Below, one piece after another: positions 1 through 6,624 of a stretch of 9,549 nt of DNA. Below the pieces are notes generated by a model. It searched no databases and had not been told where the DNA came from. It saw nothing but the letters and a program-made list of their open reading frames with translations. How positions within the stretch are numbered: the stretch's first letter is position 1; every line of letters starts with the position of its first letter. The position numbers and the translations under genes were made by a program. This stretch comes from an uncultured Eubacteriales bacterium. Its GTDB lineage: Bacteria; Bacillota; Clostridia; Lachnospirales; Lachnospiraceae. Location of the stretch: positions 1 to 9,549 of the forward strand of contig OMSN01000088.1 in the NCBI GenBank assembly GCA_900313765.1, read 5' to 3'.

Positions 1-468
1 TCAGATATCGCGCATACAGGGCTGTTGGCGTCTGCCGGTCCCATGAATATGAGTGGATACTGGAAAGAACCTGAACTGACCGCGCAGACACTGCAGGAAG
101 GTTATGTGTTGACGGCTGATCTGTCTTATATAGATGCAGATGGTTATGTATATGTACTCGGACGTGCAGATGATGTGATCAATTATAAAGGGATCAAAAT
201 CTCGCCGGAGGAGATAGAGGAAGTTGCCGCAGACTGCCCGATGGTTGCAGATTGTGCCTGTGTTCCGATGAATGATGAACTGGCCGGACAGGTCCCGAAA
301 CTGTTTGTTGTTCCGGCAGACGGAGTGGAGTATTCTGAGACTGCACTGTTCGGATTCCTGAAGGAGCGTGTTGATGATAACCGGATGCCACGTGTGATCG
401 AGCAGATTGATGAGATACCACGTACATATAATGGTAAGATTCTGAGGAAGGAACTGATAAAAAGATAA
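1..468 (+). CDS. ANL-superfamily AMP-forming ligase (acyl/aminoacyl adenylating enzyme), C-terminal part, 5' truncated
   Basis: This is the 3' end of a gene whose start lies before the window; the frame is open from base 1. The 155 visible residues are the end of the large domain and the small mobile C-terminal domain of an adenylate-forming enzyme. Visible core motifs are a GYWKEPELT segment, an A7-like LTADLSYID with the ribose-binding Asp, the A8 hinge GRADDVINYKGIKISPEEIE, and the A10 motif YNGKILRKEL with the catalytic Lys at 436-438. Such enzymes activate a carboxylic or amino acid with ATP and pass it to CoA or a carrier-protein thiol. An acyl carrier protein gene follows 48 bases later, so the acceptor is probably that carrier, as with DltA/DltC. 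The substrate pocket is outside the window, so D-alanine, another amino acid or a fatty acid cannot be told apart. Family assignment is secure; substrate is unknown. Confidence 0.9.
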   Translation, partial: SDIAHTGLLASAGPMNMSGYWKEPELTAQTLQEGYVLTADLSYIDADGYVYVLGRADDVINYKGIKISPEEIEEVAADCPMVADCACVPMNDELAGQVPKLFVVPADGVEYSETALFGFLKERVDDNRMPRVIEQIDEIPRTYNGKILRKELIKR

Positions 469-504
469 AAAGGGCAGATGAGCTATCATTGTATTGCCCG
501 GAAT

Positions 505-509
505 GGAGG
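505..509 (+). promoter_or_regulatory. Ribosome binding site that sets the carrier-protein start
   Basis: GGAGG lies 7 bases before the ATG at 517. The same frame has an upstream ATG at 478, but no comparable site precedes it and the 13 extra residues are not carrier-protein-like. The start at 517 is therefore preferred. Confidence 0.75.
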
Positions 510-516
510 AAATGAA

Positions 517-744
517 ATGGATAAACTGATTGAGATTCTGAGTTCAATTCGTCCGGATGTGGATTTTGAGACAGAAGATGCATTGATTGATGATGAGATT
601 CTCTCATCATTTGATATCATCGCAATGGTAAGTGAGATCAACGTCCAGTATGGGATTGAGATTCAGGTGGATGACCTTCTGCCGGAAAACTTCAATTCTG
701 CTGAGGCTATCATGGAGCTGATCGAGCGAATGGAAAATGAATAA
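517..744 (+). CDS. Acyl carrier protein (phosphopantetheine-binding), stand-alone
   Basis: A 75-residue protein (MDKLIEILSS start, ending ERMENE) with the size, acidity and helix pattern of an acyl or D-alanyl carrier protein. The usual prosthetic-group motif D-S-(L/M/F) reads L-S-S-F-D-I here; Ser31 (codon 607-609) aligns with the phosphopantetheinylated Ser and Ser30 replaces the usual Asp. The following part, YGIEIQVDDLLPENFNSAEA, matches the helix 2-3 region of stand-alone carriers that pair with AMP ligases. It would carry an activated acyl or aminoacyl group as a thioester in the cytoplasm, loaded by the ligase encoded just upstream. The gene is 12 bases from the next gene, indicating one operon. 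The family is clear. Whether it is DltC-like, or belongs to another acyl-transfer pathway, is open because no MBOAT/DltB-like or DltD-like partner is in the window. Confidence 0.9.
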   Translation: MDKLIEILSSIRPDVDFETEDALIDDEILSSFDIIAMVSEINVQYGIEIQVDDLLPENFNSAEAIMELIERMENE

Positions 745-756
745 GGGAGAGCTGGC

Positions 757-2145
757 ATGAGTATTGGGATAGCGGATGCATTCCATACACTTGTACGAGA
801 TTCCTGGGCAGAATCCGCTCTGAGCAATCTGTATTCGTCCAGATACAAGGCCGCAGCTGTGACCCCGGTTGTAGAGGGGAGCATAGTGTTCCTGGAAGTC
901 AGGGACAAGTCTTTATCTGATAACTTCCGATTGCTTCGTGCTGCAATCGAACGAAGAAGATCTGCCAAATCAATACCTTATACCGTATCTGTCATCTGCA
1001 TACGGGAAGGAATAGACAGCCGAACATCGGTATTGCGCAGTTGTCTGAAAGCAATTCCTTTGATTGCGTCAGCACAGTTTGTCTTCATTGATGGCAGTTC
1101 GCTGTTTCTGGATTCCCTCCCTCTCCGCAAAGAGACGACCGTTATTCAGACCTGGTATGCGTGCGGCGCTTTTAAGAGATTTGGGAACAGCCTTAACGAT
1201 CAGGAATCTGACAGAAGAAAGAGAGACCGGGGGCATGCTCTTGCATACCGGAATCAATCTTATGTAACGGTATCTGCTTCGGAAGTTGTATGGGCATACG
1301 CAGAGGCTTTTCATATGGAGGACCGGATTGAACGGATTCTTCCGATTGGTGTAAGTCGGACTGATATGTTCTTCAGTAGTAAATATCGGGAAAAAGCTTG
1401 TGAAAAGGCAGCGTGGATTCTGCGCAGAATGGCTCCGGAATTGTTCCTGGATAGAAAAGATGAGGCAAAAGTCAGTGATTCTGGGCTCGATGCCACCAGC
1501 AGGCGTGCAGCATATGCAAGACTTGGAGATGTTTACTCCGATCAGCCGAAAGAGTCAGCACTCGCAGTGGGGCAGGGAATCGTTCCCGGGAAAAAGGTGA
1601 TTCTGTATGCACCGACTTTCCGGGGAACAGAGTCAAAAGCCGTGGCACCAAATCGCCTTGATATTCCATTGATGAAGCGGGAACTTGGTTCGTCCTGTAT
1701 CCTTCTGATTAACCATCATCCTCTGATCAAGGAAATAGACAGACCGAAGATTCCAGATGATTGCAGGGACTTTGCGTTTGACATGTCGGACCGACTATCG
1801 ATTGAAGAATTGCTGACCGCATCGGATGTCTGCATTACAGATTACTCTTCGATCATATTCGAGTACTCGCTGTTTGAAAGACCGCTTCTGTTCTTCGCTT
1901 ATGATATGCAGGAATACCTTGACGAGCGTGGCTTTTTCTATCCGATCCGTGAGATGATGCCAGGACCAATCTGCTCCACAACGCAGGAACTCACAGAAAT
2001 CCTGAAGACGCCTGGCGCGGAATTTGACCTGGTACGTGTCAGAGAATTCAAGTATCGATTCATGAGCGGGTGTGACGGTCATGCCACGGCGCGGATCATG
2101 CAGTTGATGGACAGGATATCAGAAAAAAACAGTAATGAGAGGTAA
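757..2145 (+). CDS. CDP-glycerol glycerophosphotransferase family protein (TagB/TagF-like) with WYA in place of WHG
   Basis: The 462-residue protein has the CDP-glycerol:poly(glycerophosphate) glycerophosphotransferase fold signatures. An IQTWYACGAFKRFG segment lies near residue 134, then GVSRTDMFF, KKVILYAPTFRGT, LLINHHPLI (His320-His321) and TDYSSIIFEYSLFERP (Asp362-Ser365), with an LFFAYDMQEY stretch after it. Known members add glycerol- or ribitol-phosphate from CDP-polyols to teichoic acids or capsules at the inner face of the membrane. The first 110 residues are poorly conserved by eye. Two oddities: the catalytic-type His of the WHG motif is Tyr134 (codon TAT), and about 50 extra residues separate the GVSRTD and ILYAPTFRG motifs. 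A GGGAG at 745-749 sits 7 bases before the ATG. Position between a carrier protein and a secreted protein suggests surface-polymer work. Family is confident; activity and polymer are not. Confidence 0.88.
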   Translation: MSIGIADAFHTLVRDSWAESALSNLYSSRYKAAAVTPVVEGSIVFLEVRDKSLSDNFRLLRAAIERRRSAKSIPYTVSVICIREGIDSRTSVLRSCLKAIPLIASAQFVFIDGSSLFLDSLPLRKETTVIQTWYACGAFKRFGNSLNDQESDRRKRDRGHALAYRNQSYVTVSASEVVWAYAEAFHMEDRIERILPIGVSRTDMFFSSKYREKACEKAAWILRRMAPELFLDRKDEAKVSDSGLDATSRRAAYARLGDVYSDQPKESALAVGQGIVPGKKVILYAPTFRGTESKAVAPNRLDIPLMKRELGSSCILLINHHPLIKEIDRPKIPDDCRDFAFDMSDRLSIEELLTASDVCITDYSSIIFEYSLFERPLLFFAYDMQEYLDERGFFYPIREMMPGPICSTTQELTEILKTPGAEFDLVRVREFKYRFMSGCDGHATARIMQLMDRISEKNSNER

Positions 2146-2154
2146 AGTGCGACA

Positions 2155-2159
2155 AGGAG
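2155..2159 (+). promoter_or_regulatory. Ribosome binding site bearing on the start of the secreted-protein gene
   Basis: AGGAG ends only 1 base before the ATG at 2161, which is too close for normal initiation. It is 7 bases before an in-frame TTG at 2167, the spacing seen for the neighbouring genes. The true start may therefore be the TTG, giving a protein beginning MKIRYRTLLG. Confidence 0.5.
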
Positions 2160-2160
2160 C

Positions 2161-4323
2161 ATGGCTTTGAAAATCAGATACAGAACACTTTTAGGCTTTT
2201 TTCTTGCGGCTGCGGTTGCAGCCGCATCTTCAATTTTTCCATATGCCGAAATGAAAACTACGGAAGAGGAAGATTTTTCTGTTGCGGAAGAGGACAGTGA
2301 ATCCTTCTTGCAGGATATGGCATCTGCCGCAGAATCAGACAACATATCTGGATTCAGATCAGAATCCGAAGACGGACTGGATATTCTTTCCGGAATACAG
2401 GGAGAGAACGCTGCTGCAAGCCCATTTGACCCGGAGGAACAAGAGATGCTGCCTTCTTGGGACGAGACCGAGGCTGAGACACAGACTGTGGCAGAGAACT
2501 TAGATGCACCTGTCAATGAGACTGCAGCAGTGGATCTTACTGAAGGGGAGTCCGAAATGGAGAAAAGCCAAAACGGATCCATTGAGACAGAACCTGAAGA
2601 GACTGAATCTGAGATCCTGGAAGGTGCAACTGATGATTCAGGAACAGCTTCAGTTTTCGTAACAGTGACGACGGAACAGGTTAACGGCAATTACACTCTG
2701 TACTGCCGTTATCATCTTCAAAAAGACGGGGAAGAAAACTGGTCTGCGCTTGACACAGATCAGGATGGACTTCTCTATCGGGCAGGGACACAAAATACGA
2801 TAAGCGGACTGGAATATGGCACAGATTACTGGATCAAGGTATCTGTTACTGTGTACATTGATGGAAGTAAGACAGAGTATCTGACACTTTCATTAAATGT
2901 CGCCCGGTACATGAATAGGAATGATCTTACAAAGATTACATTGACCAGCCTGAATAAGATATCACGTTCTGCTGCTCTGGAGGGCGGCACTGCAACCAGG
3001 TCATTCCTGCTGTCTGCGTTCCTGGCAGGGACGAATGCGTTAAACAGACTTGTCCTTCTGAATCTGAATGATTATTCCCTGATAAGAACTGAATCTGCGA
3101 AGTATGCCCTGGAGCATGCTAACGACATGACATATATTGCGTCGGAGGATCGTGTCTATGTTATGCCGATGGATCATACGAACAGAGTTATCTTTCTGAA
3201 CGGTTCCACTCTTGCGTTCGAAGGAGAACGTGTCCTCAGCCAGAACTATCATGCGGTTGCCTGGGATGAGACATCCAGTTGCTTTTTTTGCGTCTATGAA
3301 GGACCCAGAGGGATTTTCTGCGATGTTCTCAATTCTGACATGACGCAGCTTATACGGTCTTTCCCGATTCACACCAATCTGACTTATCAGGGGGCGGCTG
3401 CGTACAACTCGATGCTTTACTATACCTGCTGGGAGCGTGGGGCGACCAGCAGCTATCAGGCAGTGTATGATGGGGTGTTGAACGCCAATGACAATGTAAT
3501 ATACGTTTATGATATCTATGGAAATCTCTGTAAGACGTATTATATTGAGGGTGGGAGCAGCAAATCCGAACTGGAGACGCTTTCATTTGTCAATGGACGG
3601 ATGATCCTGCAGTTCAATGAGAAGAGTAATGCCGGTTATTACAGAGTAGACCCGATACCGGCGTCGGTGAATCTGTCTGTACCTGTCAAGCAGAACGGAA
3701 AGCCTGCTGCCGACAGTGCCTATGCAGCGGTATTGAAAAAAGATGGAAAGACCGTAAGCAATCTTACCTGTACTAAAGGGATATTTACAGCAGATGTACG
3801 CATTACAGAGCCCGGATTCTATACGTTTACGATCAGTCAGAAAAGTGGCGCATCACCCGACAAATATGTGTATGATACCGATGAGGTGGAATTCACGGTC
3901 ACAGCGGTTTATGATCCGTATACCAACGCGCTTTCCATAAGCGTATCCGGTCCGTCAAGGGCGGCCATCACAAATTTGAAACTTACAAAAGCACAGCAAA
4001 ACCAGATCAGGACGCTGAAAAAACAGCGTGTCACCGTTTCGAAAGCGAAGGGAAAAGCCTCTGCGCTGAAACTGAAATGGAAAAAAGTCCGCTTCGGAAA
4101 GGGGAAGGTATCCGGATACATGGTTCAGATCTGCAGGAATAAAAAGTTCCGCGGCGGAACACTGCAGACGATCAGTACAGGAGGAACAAGCCTGACGATA
4201 CGGAATCTGACTGCGGGAAAAGCCTATTTTGTCCGCATTCGGGCGTGTAGGAGAGTGGGAACAAAAACTTTCTATTCAAAGTGGTCCGAAAGAAAAAAAA
4301 TTCGTATTTCCGGAAGCAGATGA
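2161..4323 (+). CDS. Large secreted surface protein with acidic linker, propeller-like region and C-terminal fibronectin type III-like domain
   Basis: A 720-residue protein (718 if it starts at TTG 2167). The N-terminus has basic residues (KIRYR) and a hydrophobic stretch, LLGFFLAAAVAAASSIF, which reads as a signal peptide or membrane anchor. Residues about 30-160 are a low-complexity Glu/Asp/Ser/Thr-rich linker. About 161-250 look like a beta-sandwich. About 255-500 contain repeated beta-strand patterns of the kind seen in beta-propellers (for example RLVLLNLNDYSLIRT, RVIFLNGSTLAFEGE, NVIYVYDIYGNL), although I cannot count blades. About 503-586 look Ig-like (KKDGKTV, EPGFYTFTI). About 627-717 are a fibronectin type III-like domain, very rich in Lys and Arg, ending KWSERKKIRISGSR. 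There is no LPXTG sorting signal, transmembrane tail or visible catalytic motif. It follows the glycerophosphotransferase gene by 15 bases, so it is probably made with the surface-polymer enzymes. Function is unknown; wall-bound adhesin or polymer-binding protein is a guess. Confidence 0.8.
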   Translation: MALKIRYRTLLGFFLAAAVAAASSIFPYAEMKTTEEEDFSVAEEDSESFLQDMASAAESDNISGFRSESEDGLDILSGIQGENAAASPFDPEEQEMLPSWDETEAETQTVAENLDAPVNETAAVDLTEGESEMEKSQNGSIETEPEETESEILEGATDDSGTASVFVTVTTEQVNGNYTLYCRYHLQKDGEENWSALDTDQDGLLYRAGTQNTISGLEYGTDYWIKVSVTVYIDGSKTEYLTLSLNVARYMNRNDLTKITLTSLNKISRSAALEGGTATRSFLLSAFLAGTNALNRLVLLNLNDYSLIRTESAKYALEHANDMTYIASEDRVYVMPMDHTNRVIFLNGSTLAFEGERVLSQNYHAVAWDETSSCFFCVYEGPRGIFCDVLNSDMTQLIRSFPIHTNLTYQGAAAYNSMLYYTCWERGATSSYQAVYDGVLNANDNVIYVYDIYGNLCKTYYIEGGSSKSELETLSFVNGRMILQFNEKSNAGYYRVDPIPASVNLSVPVKQNGKPAADSAYAAVLKKDGKTVSNLTCTKGIFTADVRITEPGFYTFTISQKSGASPDKYVYDTDEVEFTVTAVYDPYTNALSISVSGPSRAAITNLKLTKAQQNQIRTLKKQRVTVSKAKGKASALKLKWKKVRFGKGKVSGYMVQICRNKKFRGGTLQTISTGGTSLTIRNLTAGKAYFVRIRACRRVGTKTFYSKWSERKKIRISGSR

Positions 4324-4339
4324 TATATCGTGACAGTTC

Positions 4340-4368
4340 TTGCCTTTACATCGCTAAAGTGCTATAAT
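4340..4368 (+). promoter_or_regulatory. Sigma-A-type promoter of the liv-type transporter operon (extended -10)
   Basis: TTGCCT at 4340-4345 matches four of six bases of the -35 consensus. A 17-base spacer follows, then a perfect TATAAT at 4363-4368. TG at 4360-4361 adds an extended -10 element (TGCTATAAT). Transcription would start near 4375, giving a leader of about 87 bases before the ATG at 4462. No terminator hairpin was seen between the end of the previous gene (4323) and this promoter, so some read-through from upstream is possible. Confidence 0.75.
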
Positions 4369-4400
4369 GCGAAACATGTAGCCGGAATAGTGCCGGATGG

Positions 4401-4428
4401 CTGTAAAACAGGCATATATGGCGCTGTT
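4401..4428 (+). other. Competing short hairpins in the transporter-operon leader
   Basis: CTGT at 4401-4404 can pair with ACAG at 4408-4411 around a 3-base loop. AACAGGC at 4407-4413 can instead pair with GC (4421-4422) and CTGTT (4424-4428), leaving a single bulged G at 4423 and an ATATATG loop. The two structures share ACAG and exclude each other. The AT-rich near-palindrome in the second could also be a DNA operator. The stems are short and no known riboswitch or T-box pattern was recognised, so function is speculative. Confidence 0.25.
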
Positions 4429-4461
4429 CGTGTATTCCCAGGAGAAGGAGGGGTACGATTT

Positions 4462-5610
4462 ATGAAGAAACTGGTTGCTTTGACATGTGTACTTACAATG
4501 GCCCTGTCTGGAGCGGCGATGGCAGATACCATCACGATCGGCGTATTCGAGCCGGCATCCGGAGACAACGGCGCAGGCGGAAAGCAGGAAGTGCTTGGTA
4601 TGCAGTATGCCAATTCCGTACAGCCGACCGTTGAGATCGATGGAGTAGAGTATGATGTGGCTCTGAACATCGTTGACAATGAGTCTTCCACAGACAAGGC
4701 AACTTCCGCAGCAACAGCAGCTGCTGAAGGCGCAAGCGTAGTTCTTGGCTCCTATGGTTCCGCAGTTTCGATCGCGGCAGGCGATATCTTCAAGAGTGCC
4801 GGTGTCGGCGCGATCGGCGTTACCTGCACAAACCCGCAGGTTACCGAAGGAAATGACAATTACTTCCGTATCTGCTTCCTGGATCCGTTCCAGGGCACCG
4901 TCCTTGCAAACTATGCAAACGATGCGATCGGCGCAAAGAAGGCATATGTCCTGACCAAGCTCGGCGATGACTATTCCGCAGGCCTTGGCCACTACTTCAG
5001 CGCAGCATTCAAGGATCTGGGCGGCGAAGTAATCGAGGAGACATTCCCGCCTGAAACCGCTGACTTCACTTCCTACATCGCAACCGCGAAGAACGAAGGC
5101 GTTGATGTTATCATGGCTCCGACCTCTACCGAGGCTGCACAGCTGATCATCGAGGCTGCTTCCACTCAGGGAGTCACCGTTCCGCTGCTGGCAGGCGATA
5201 CCTGGGATTCCAACGTTATCCTGAGCGCTGCTGAGGGCAAGGACATCCAGGTCTATGTCACCACATTCTATCAGGAAGGTGCGGACGCAGACTTTGACGC
5301 AGGCATCAAGGAGTATATCAACAGCAATTCCACTGCTCTGGCAAACAACGGCGGCGACGACACGATCGCAGCAGTTTCCGCAATGGGTTATGACGCATAC
5401 TTTGTAGCACTTGAGTGCATCAAGAATGCAGGTTCCACAGCTCCGGCAGATGTTCTGGCAGCTATCGCGGATACCACATATGACGGCGTGACCGGCCACA
5501 TCGAGTTCGGCGAGAACGGCGATGCAGTCCGCAGCGAAGCAGTCGTCAAGCAGGCAAACAACGAGACAGGCACATGGGAGTTCGTTGCAACACAGGGTGT
5601 CAGCGAGTAA
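4462..5610 (+). CDS. livJ: Branched-chain amino-acid-type ABC transporter substrate-binding protein (LivJ/LivK-like)
   Basis: A 382-residue receptor of the Leu/Ile/Val-binding family that captures ligand outside the membrane and delivers it to the LivHMGF complex encoded next. The start at 4462 has AGGAGG at 4446-4451 and opens directly into a signal peptide, MKKLVALTCVLTMALSGAAMA, followed by DTITIGVFEPASG, the usual first strand of this family. Two Rossmann-like lobes are visible: VVLGSYGSAVSIAAGDIFK with a TCTNPQVT segment in the first, and YVLTKLGDDYSAGLG, ADFTSYIATAKNEGVDVIM and PLLAGDTWDS leading into the second. Length is normal. The cleavage site is of type I (AMA-D); the only early Cys, at residue 9, lies too near the N-terminus for a lipobox, which is unusual for a monoderm binding protein. 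Every isoleucine codon I read is ATC, pointing to strong expression. Ligand may be Leu/Ile/Val, but related proteins bind amides, urea or other amino acids. Confidence 0.92.
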   Translation: MKKLVALTCVLTMALSGAAMADTITIGVFEPASGDNGAGGKQEVLGMQYANSVQPTVEIDGVEYDVALNIVDNESSTDKATSAATAAAEGASVVLGSYGSAVSIAAGDIFKSAGVGAIGVTCTNPQVTEGNDNYFRICFLDPFQGTVLANYANDAIGAKKAYVLTKLGDDYSAGLGHYFSAAFKDLGGEVIEETFPPETADFTSYIATAKNEGVDVIMAPTSTEAAQLIIEAASTQGVTVPLLAGDTWDSNVILSAAEGKDIQVYVTTFYQEGADADFDAGIKEYINSNSTALANNGGDDTIAAVSAMGYDAYFVALECIKNAGSTAPADVLAAIADTTYDGVTGHIEFGENGDAVRSEAVVKQANNETGTWEFVATQGVSE

Positions 5611-5645
5611 TAAGAGCCTGAATCAATCTGGTAAACAGAACGAAG

Positions 5646-5677
5646 AAGAGGCTGCATGGTCAAGTGCAGCCTCTTTT
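5646..5677 (+). terminator. Hairpin with T-run between binding-protein gene and livH (partial terminator/attenuator)
   Basis: AAGAGGCTGCA at 5646-5656 pairs perfectly over 11 bp with TGCAGCCTCTT at 5665-5675 around an 8-base loop, and a TTTT run ends at 5677. This is a factor-independent terminator shape with a short T-run, 35 bases after the binding-protein stop codon. As no promoter was seen before livH, it probably lets part of transcription through. That would set a high ratio of binding protein to permease. Confidence 0.8.
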
Positions 5678-5688
5678 GGACTTGTAAA

Positions 5689-5704
5689 CCGGCAATGCTG
5701 CCGG
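5689..5704 (+). other. Second hairpin just upstream of the livH ribosome site
   Basis: CCGGCA at 5689-5694 pairs with TGCCGG at 5699-5704 around the loop ATGC. The stem is GC-rich and lacks a following T-run, so it is not a terminator. It ends 8 bases before the livH ribosome site at 5713-5717. It could protect the downstream transcript or mark a processing site. Confidence 0.5.
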
Positions 5705-5724
5705 GAGCTCTTGAGGGTTAGAGT

Positions 5725-6609
5725 ATGGATTTCCTGTCAAAGAATTTACCTTATCTGCTTGCGGGAATCTCAGTGGGAGGTCAGTATGCGCTGATCGCTA
5801 TCGGATACACGATGGTATACGGCATTCTGCGTCTGATCAACTTCGCCCACGGTGATATCTTCATGGTCGCCGGGCTGGTTATGGTCTACTCCACTACGAT
5901 ATTGCCGCTGTATATCTCGATCCCGCTGACGATCATCGTCACGGTGATCCTTGGCATGTCGATCGAGAAGATTGCATACAAACCGCTGCGTAATTCGCCC
6001 AGGATGTCAGTTATGATCTCGGCGATCGGCGTATCCTATCTGCTCCAGAACCTTGCGCTGTATATCACAGGCGGCCTGGCGCAGGTCTATCCGACGATTC
6101 CGTTCATTTCCAGTCCCATCACGATCGGACCGGCAACGACCAAGGTCGTCACGATCCTGACGCCGTTCCTGATGATCGTCCTTGTCATTGCGCTGATGCA
6201 GCTGATCAACCATACGAAGATCGGTATGGCCATGCGCTCTGTTTCCACGGACTTTGAAACAAGCCGACTGATGGGAATCAATGTCAACAATGTCATTTCC
6301 ATGACCTTCATCATCGGATCCTTCCTGGCTGCGATCGGGTCGCTCCTGTATTTCTCGAACTACCCGTCGGTCATCCCGACATCGGGAGCCATGCCGGGAC
6401 TCAAGGCGTTTGTTGCAGCAGTATTCGGCGGAATCGGCTCGATCCCCGGTGCCGTCATCGGCGCCATGCTGATCGGTATTGTGGAGAACCTGATCAAGGG
6501 TGTAGGCTGGACCACCTTCTCGGATGCGTTCACTTTTGTGCTCCTGATTCTGGTGCTGCTGTTCAAGCCGACCGGTCTGTTTGGCGAAGCAGCGACGGAC
6601 AAGGTCTGA
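5725..6609 (+). CDS. livH: Branched-chain amino-acid-type ABC transporter permease LivH
   Basis: A 294-residue polytopic membrane protein, normal for LivH, forming half of the transmembrane channel with LivM. It has about eight hydrophobic segments. The N-terminal signature [20 protein letters not shown] followed by [10 protein letters not shown] is typical of the LivH family. The cytoplasmic EAA-like coupling loop, [20 protein letters not shown], begins at residue 167 and would contact the ATPases. The conserved [20 protein letters not shown] begins at residue 225. The ATG at 5725 is preceded by GAGGG at 5713-5717, 7 bases away. The gene sits 114 bases after the binding-protein gene behind two hairpins, and 15 bases before livM. 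Family assignment is firm; ligand follows the binding protein and is not certain. Confidence 0.94.
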   Translation: MDFLSKNLPYLLAGISVGGQYALIAIGYTMVYGILRLINFAHGDIFMVAGLVMVYSTTILPLYISIPLTIIVTVILGMSIEKIAYKPLRNSPRMSVMISAIGVSYLLQNLALYITGGLAQVYPTIPFISSPITIGPATTKVVTILTPFLMIVLVIALMQLINHTKIGMAMRSVSTDFETSRLMGINVNNVISMTFIIGSFLAAIGSLLYFSNYPSVIPTSGAMPGLKAFVAAVFGGIGSIPGAVIGAMLIGIVENLIKGVGWTTFSDAFTFVLLILVLLFKPTGLFGEAATDKV

Positions 6610-6624
6610 GAAAGGAGGACAGAT

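Noticed and set aside
478..516. Upstream in-frame ATG extending the acyl carrier protein by 13 residues
   Set aside because: No good ribosome site, and the extra residues do not resemble carrier proteins; the ATG at 517 has GGAGG at the right distance.
4330..4461. Longer in-frame start of the binding-protein gene
   Set aside because: It would put the signal peptide inside the protein and runs through the promoter; the ATG at 4462 has AGGAGG and opens into the signal peptide.
4324..4461. T-box or known amino-acid riboswitch in the transporter leader
   Set aside because: The leader is under 100 bases and lacks T-box landmarks and a terminator hairpin before the gene; only short stems are visible.
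4486..4488. Cys9 of the binding protein as a lipobox
   Set aside because: Only about five hydrophobic residues precede it and no L-(A/S)-(G/A)-C pattern is present; the AMA-D site after residue 21 is far better.
4354..5499. 381-residue open frame on the - strand opposite the binding-protein gene
   Set aside because: The translation is Cys-rich and patternless, and mirrors the strong codon bias of the real gene. No plausible ribosome site or family.
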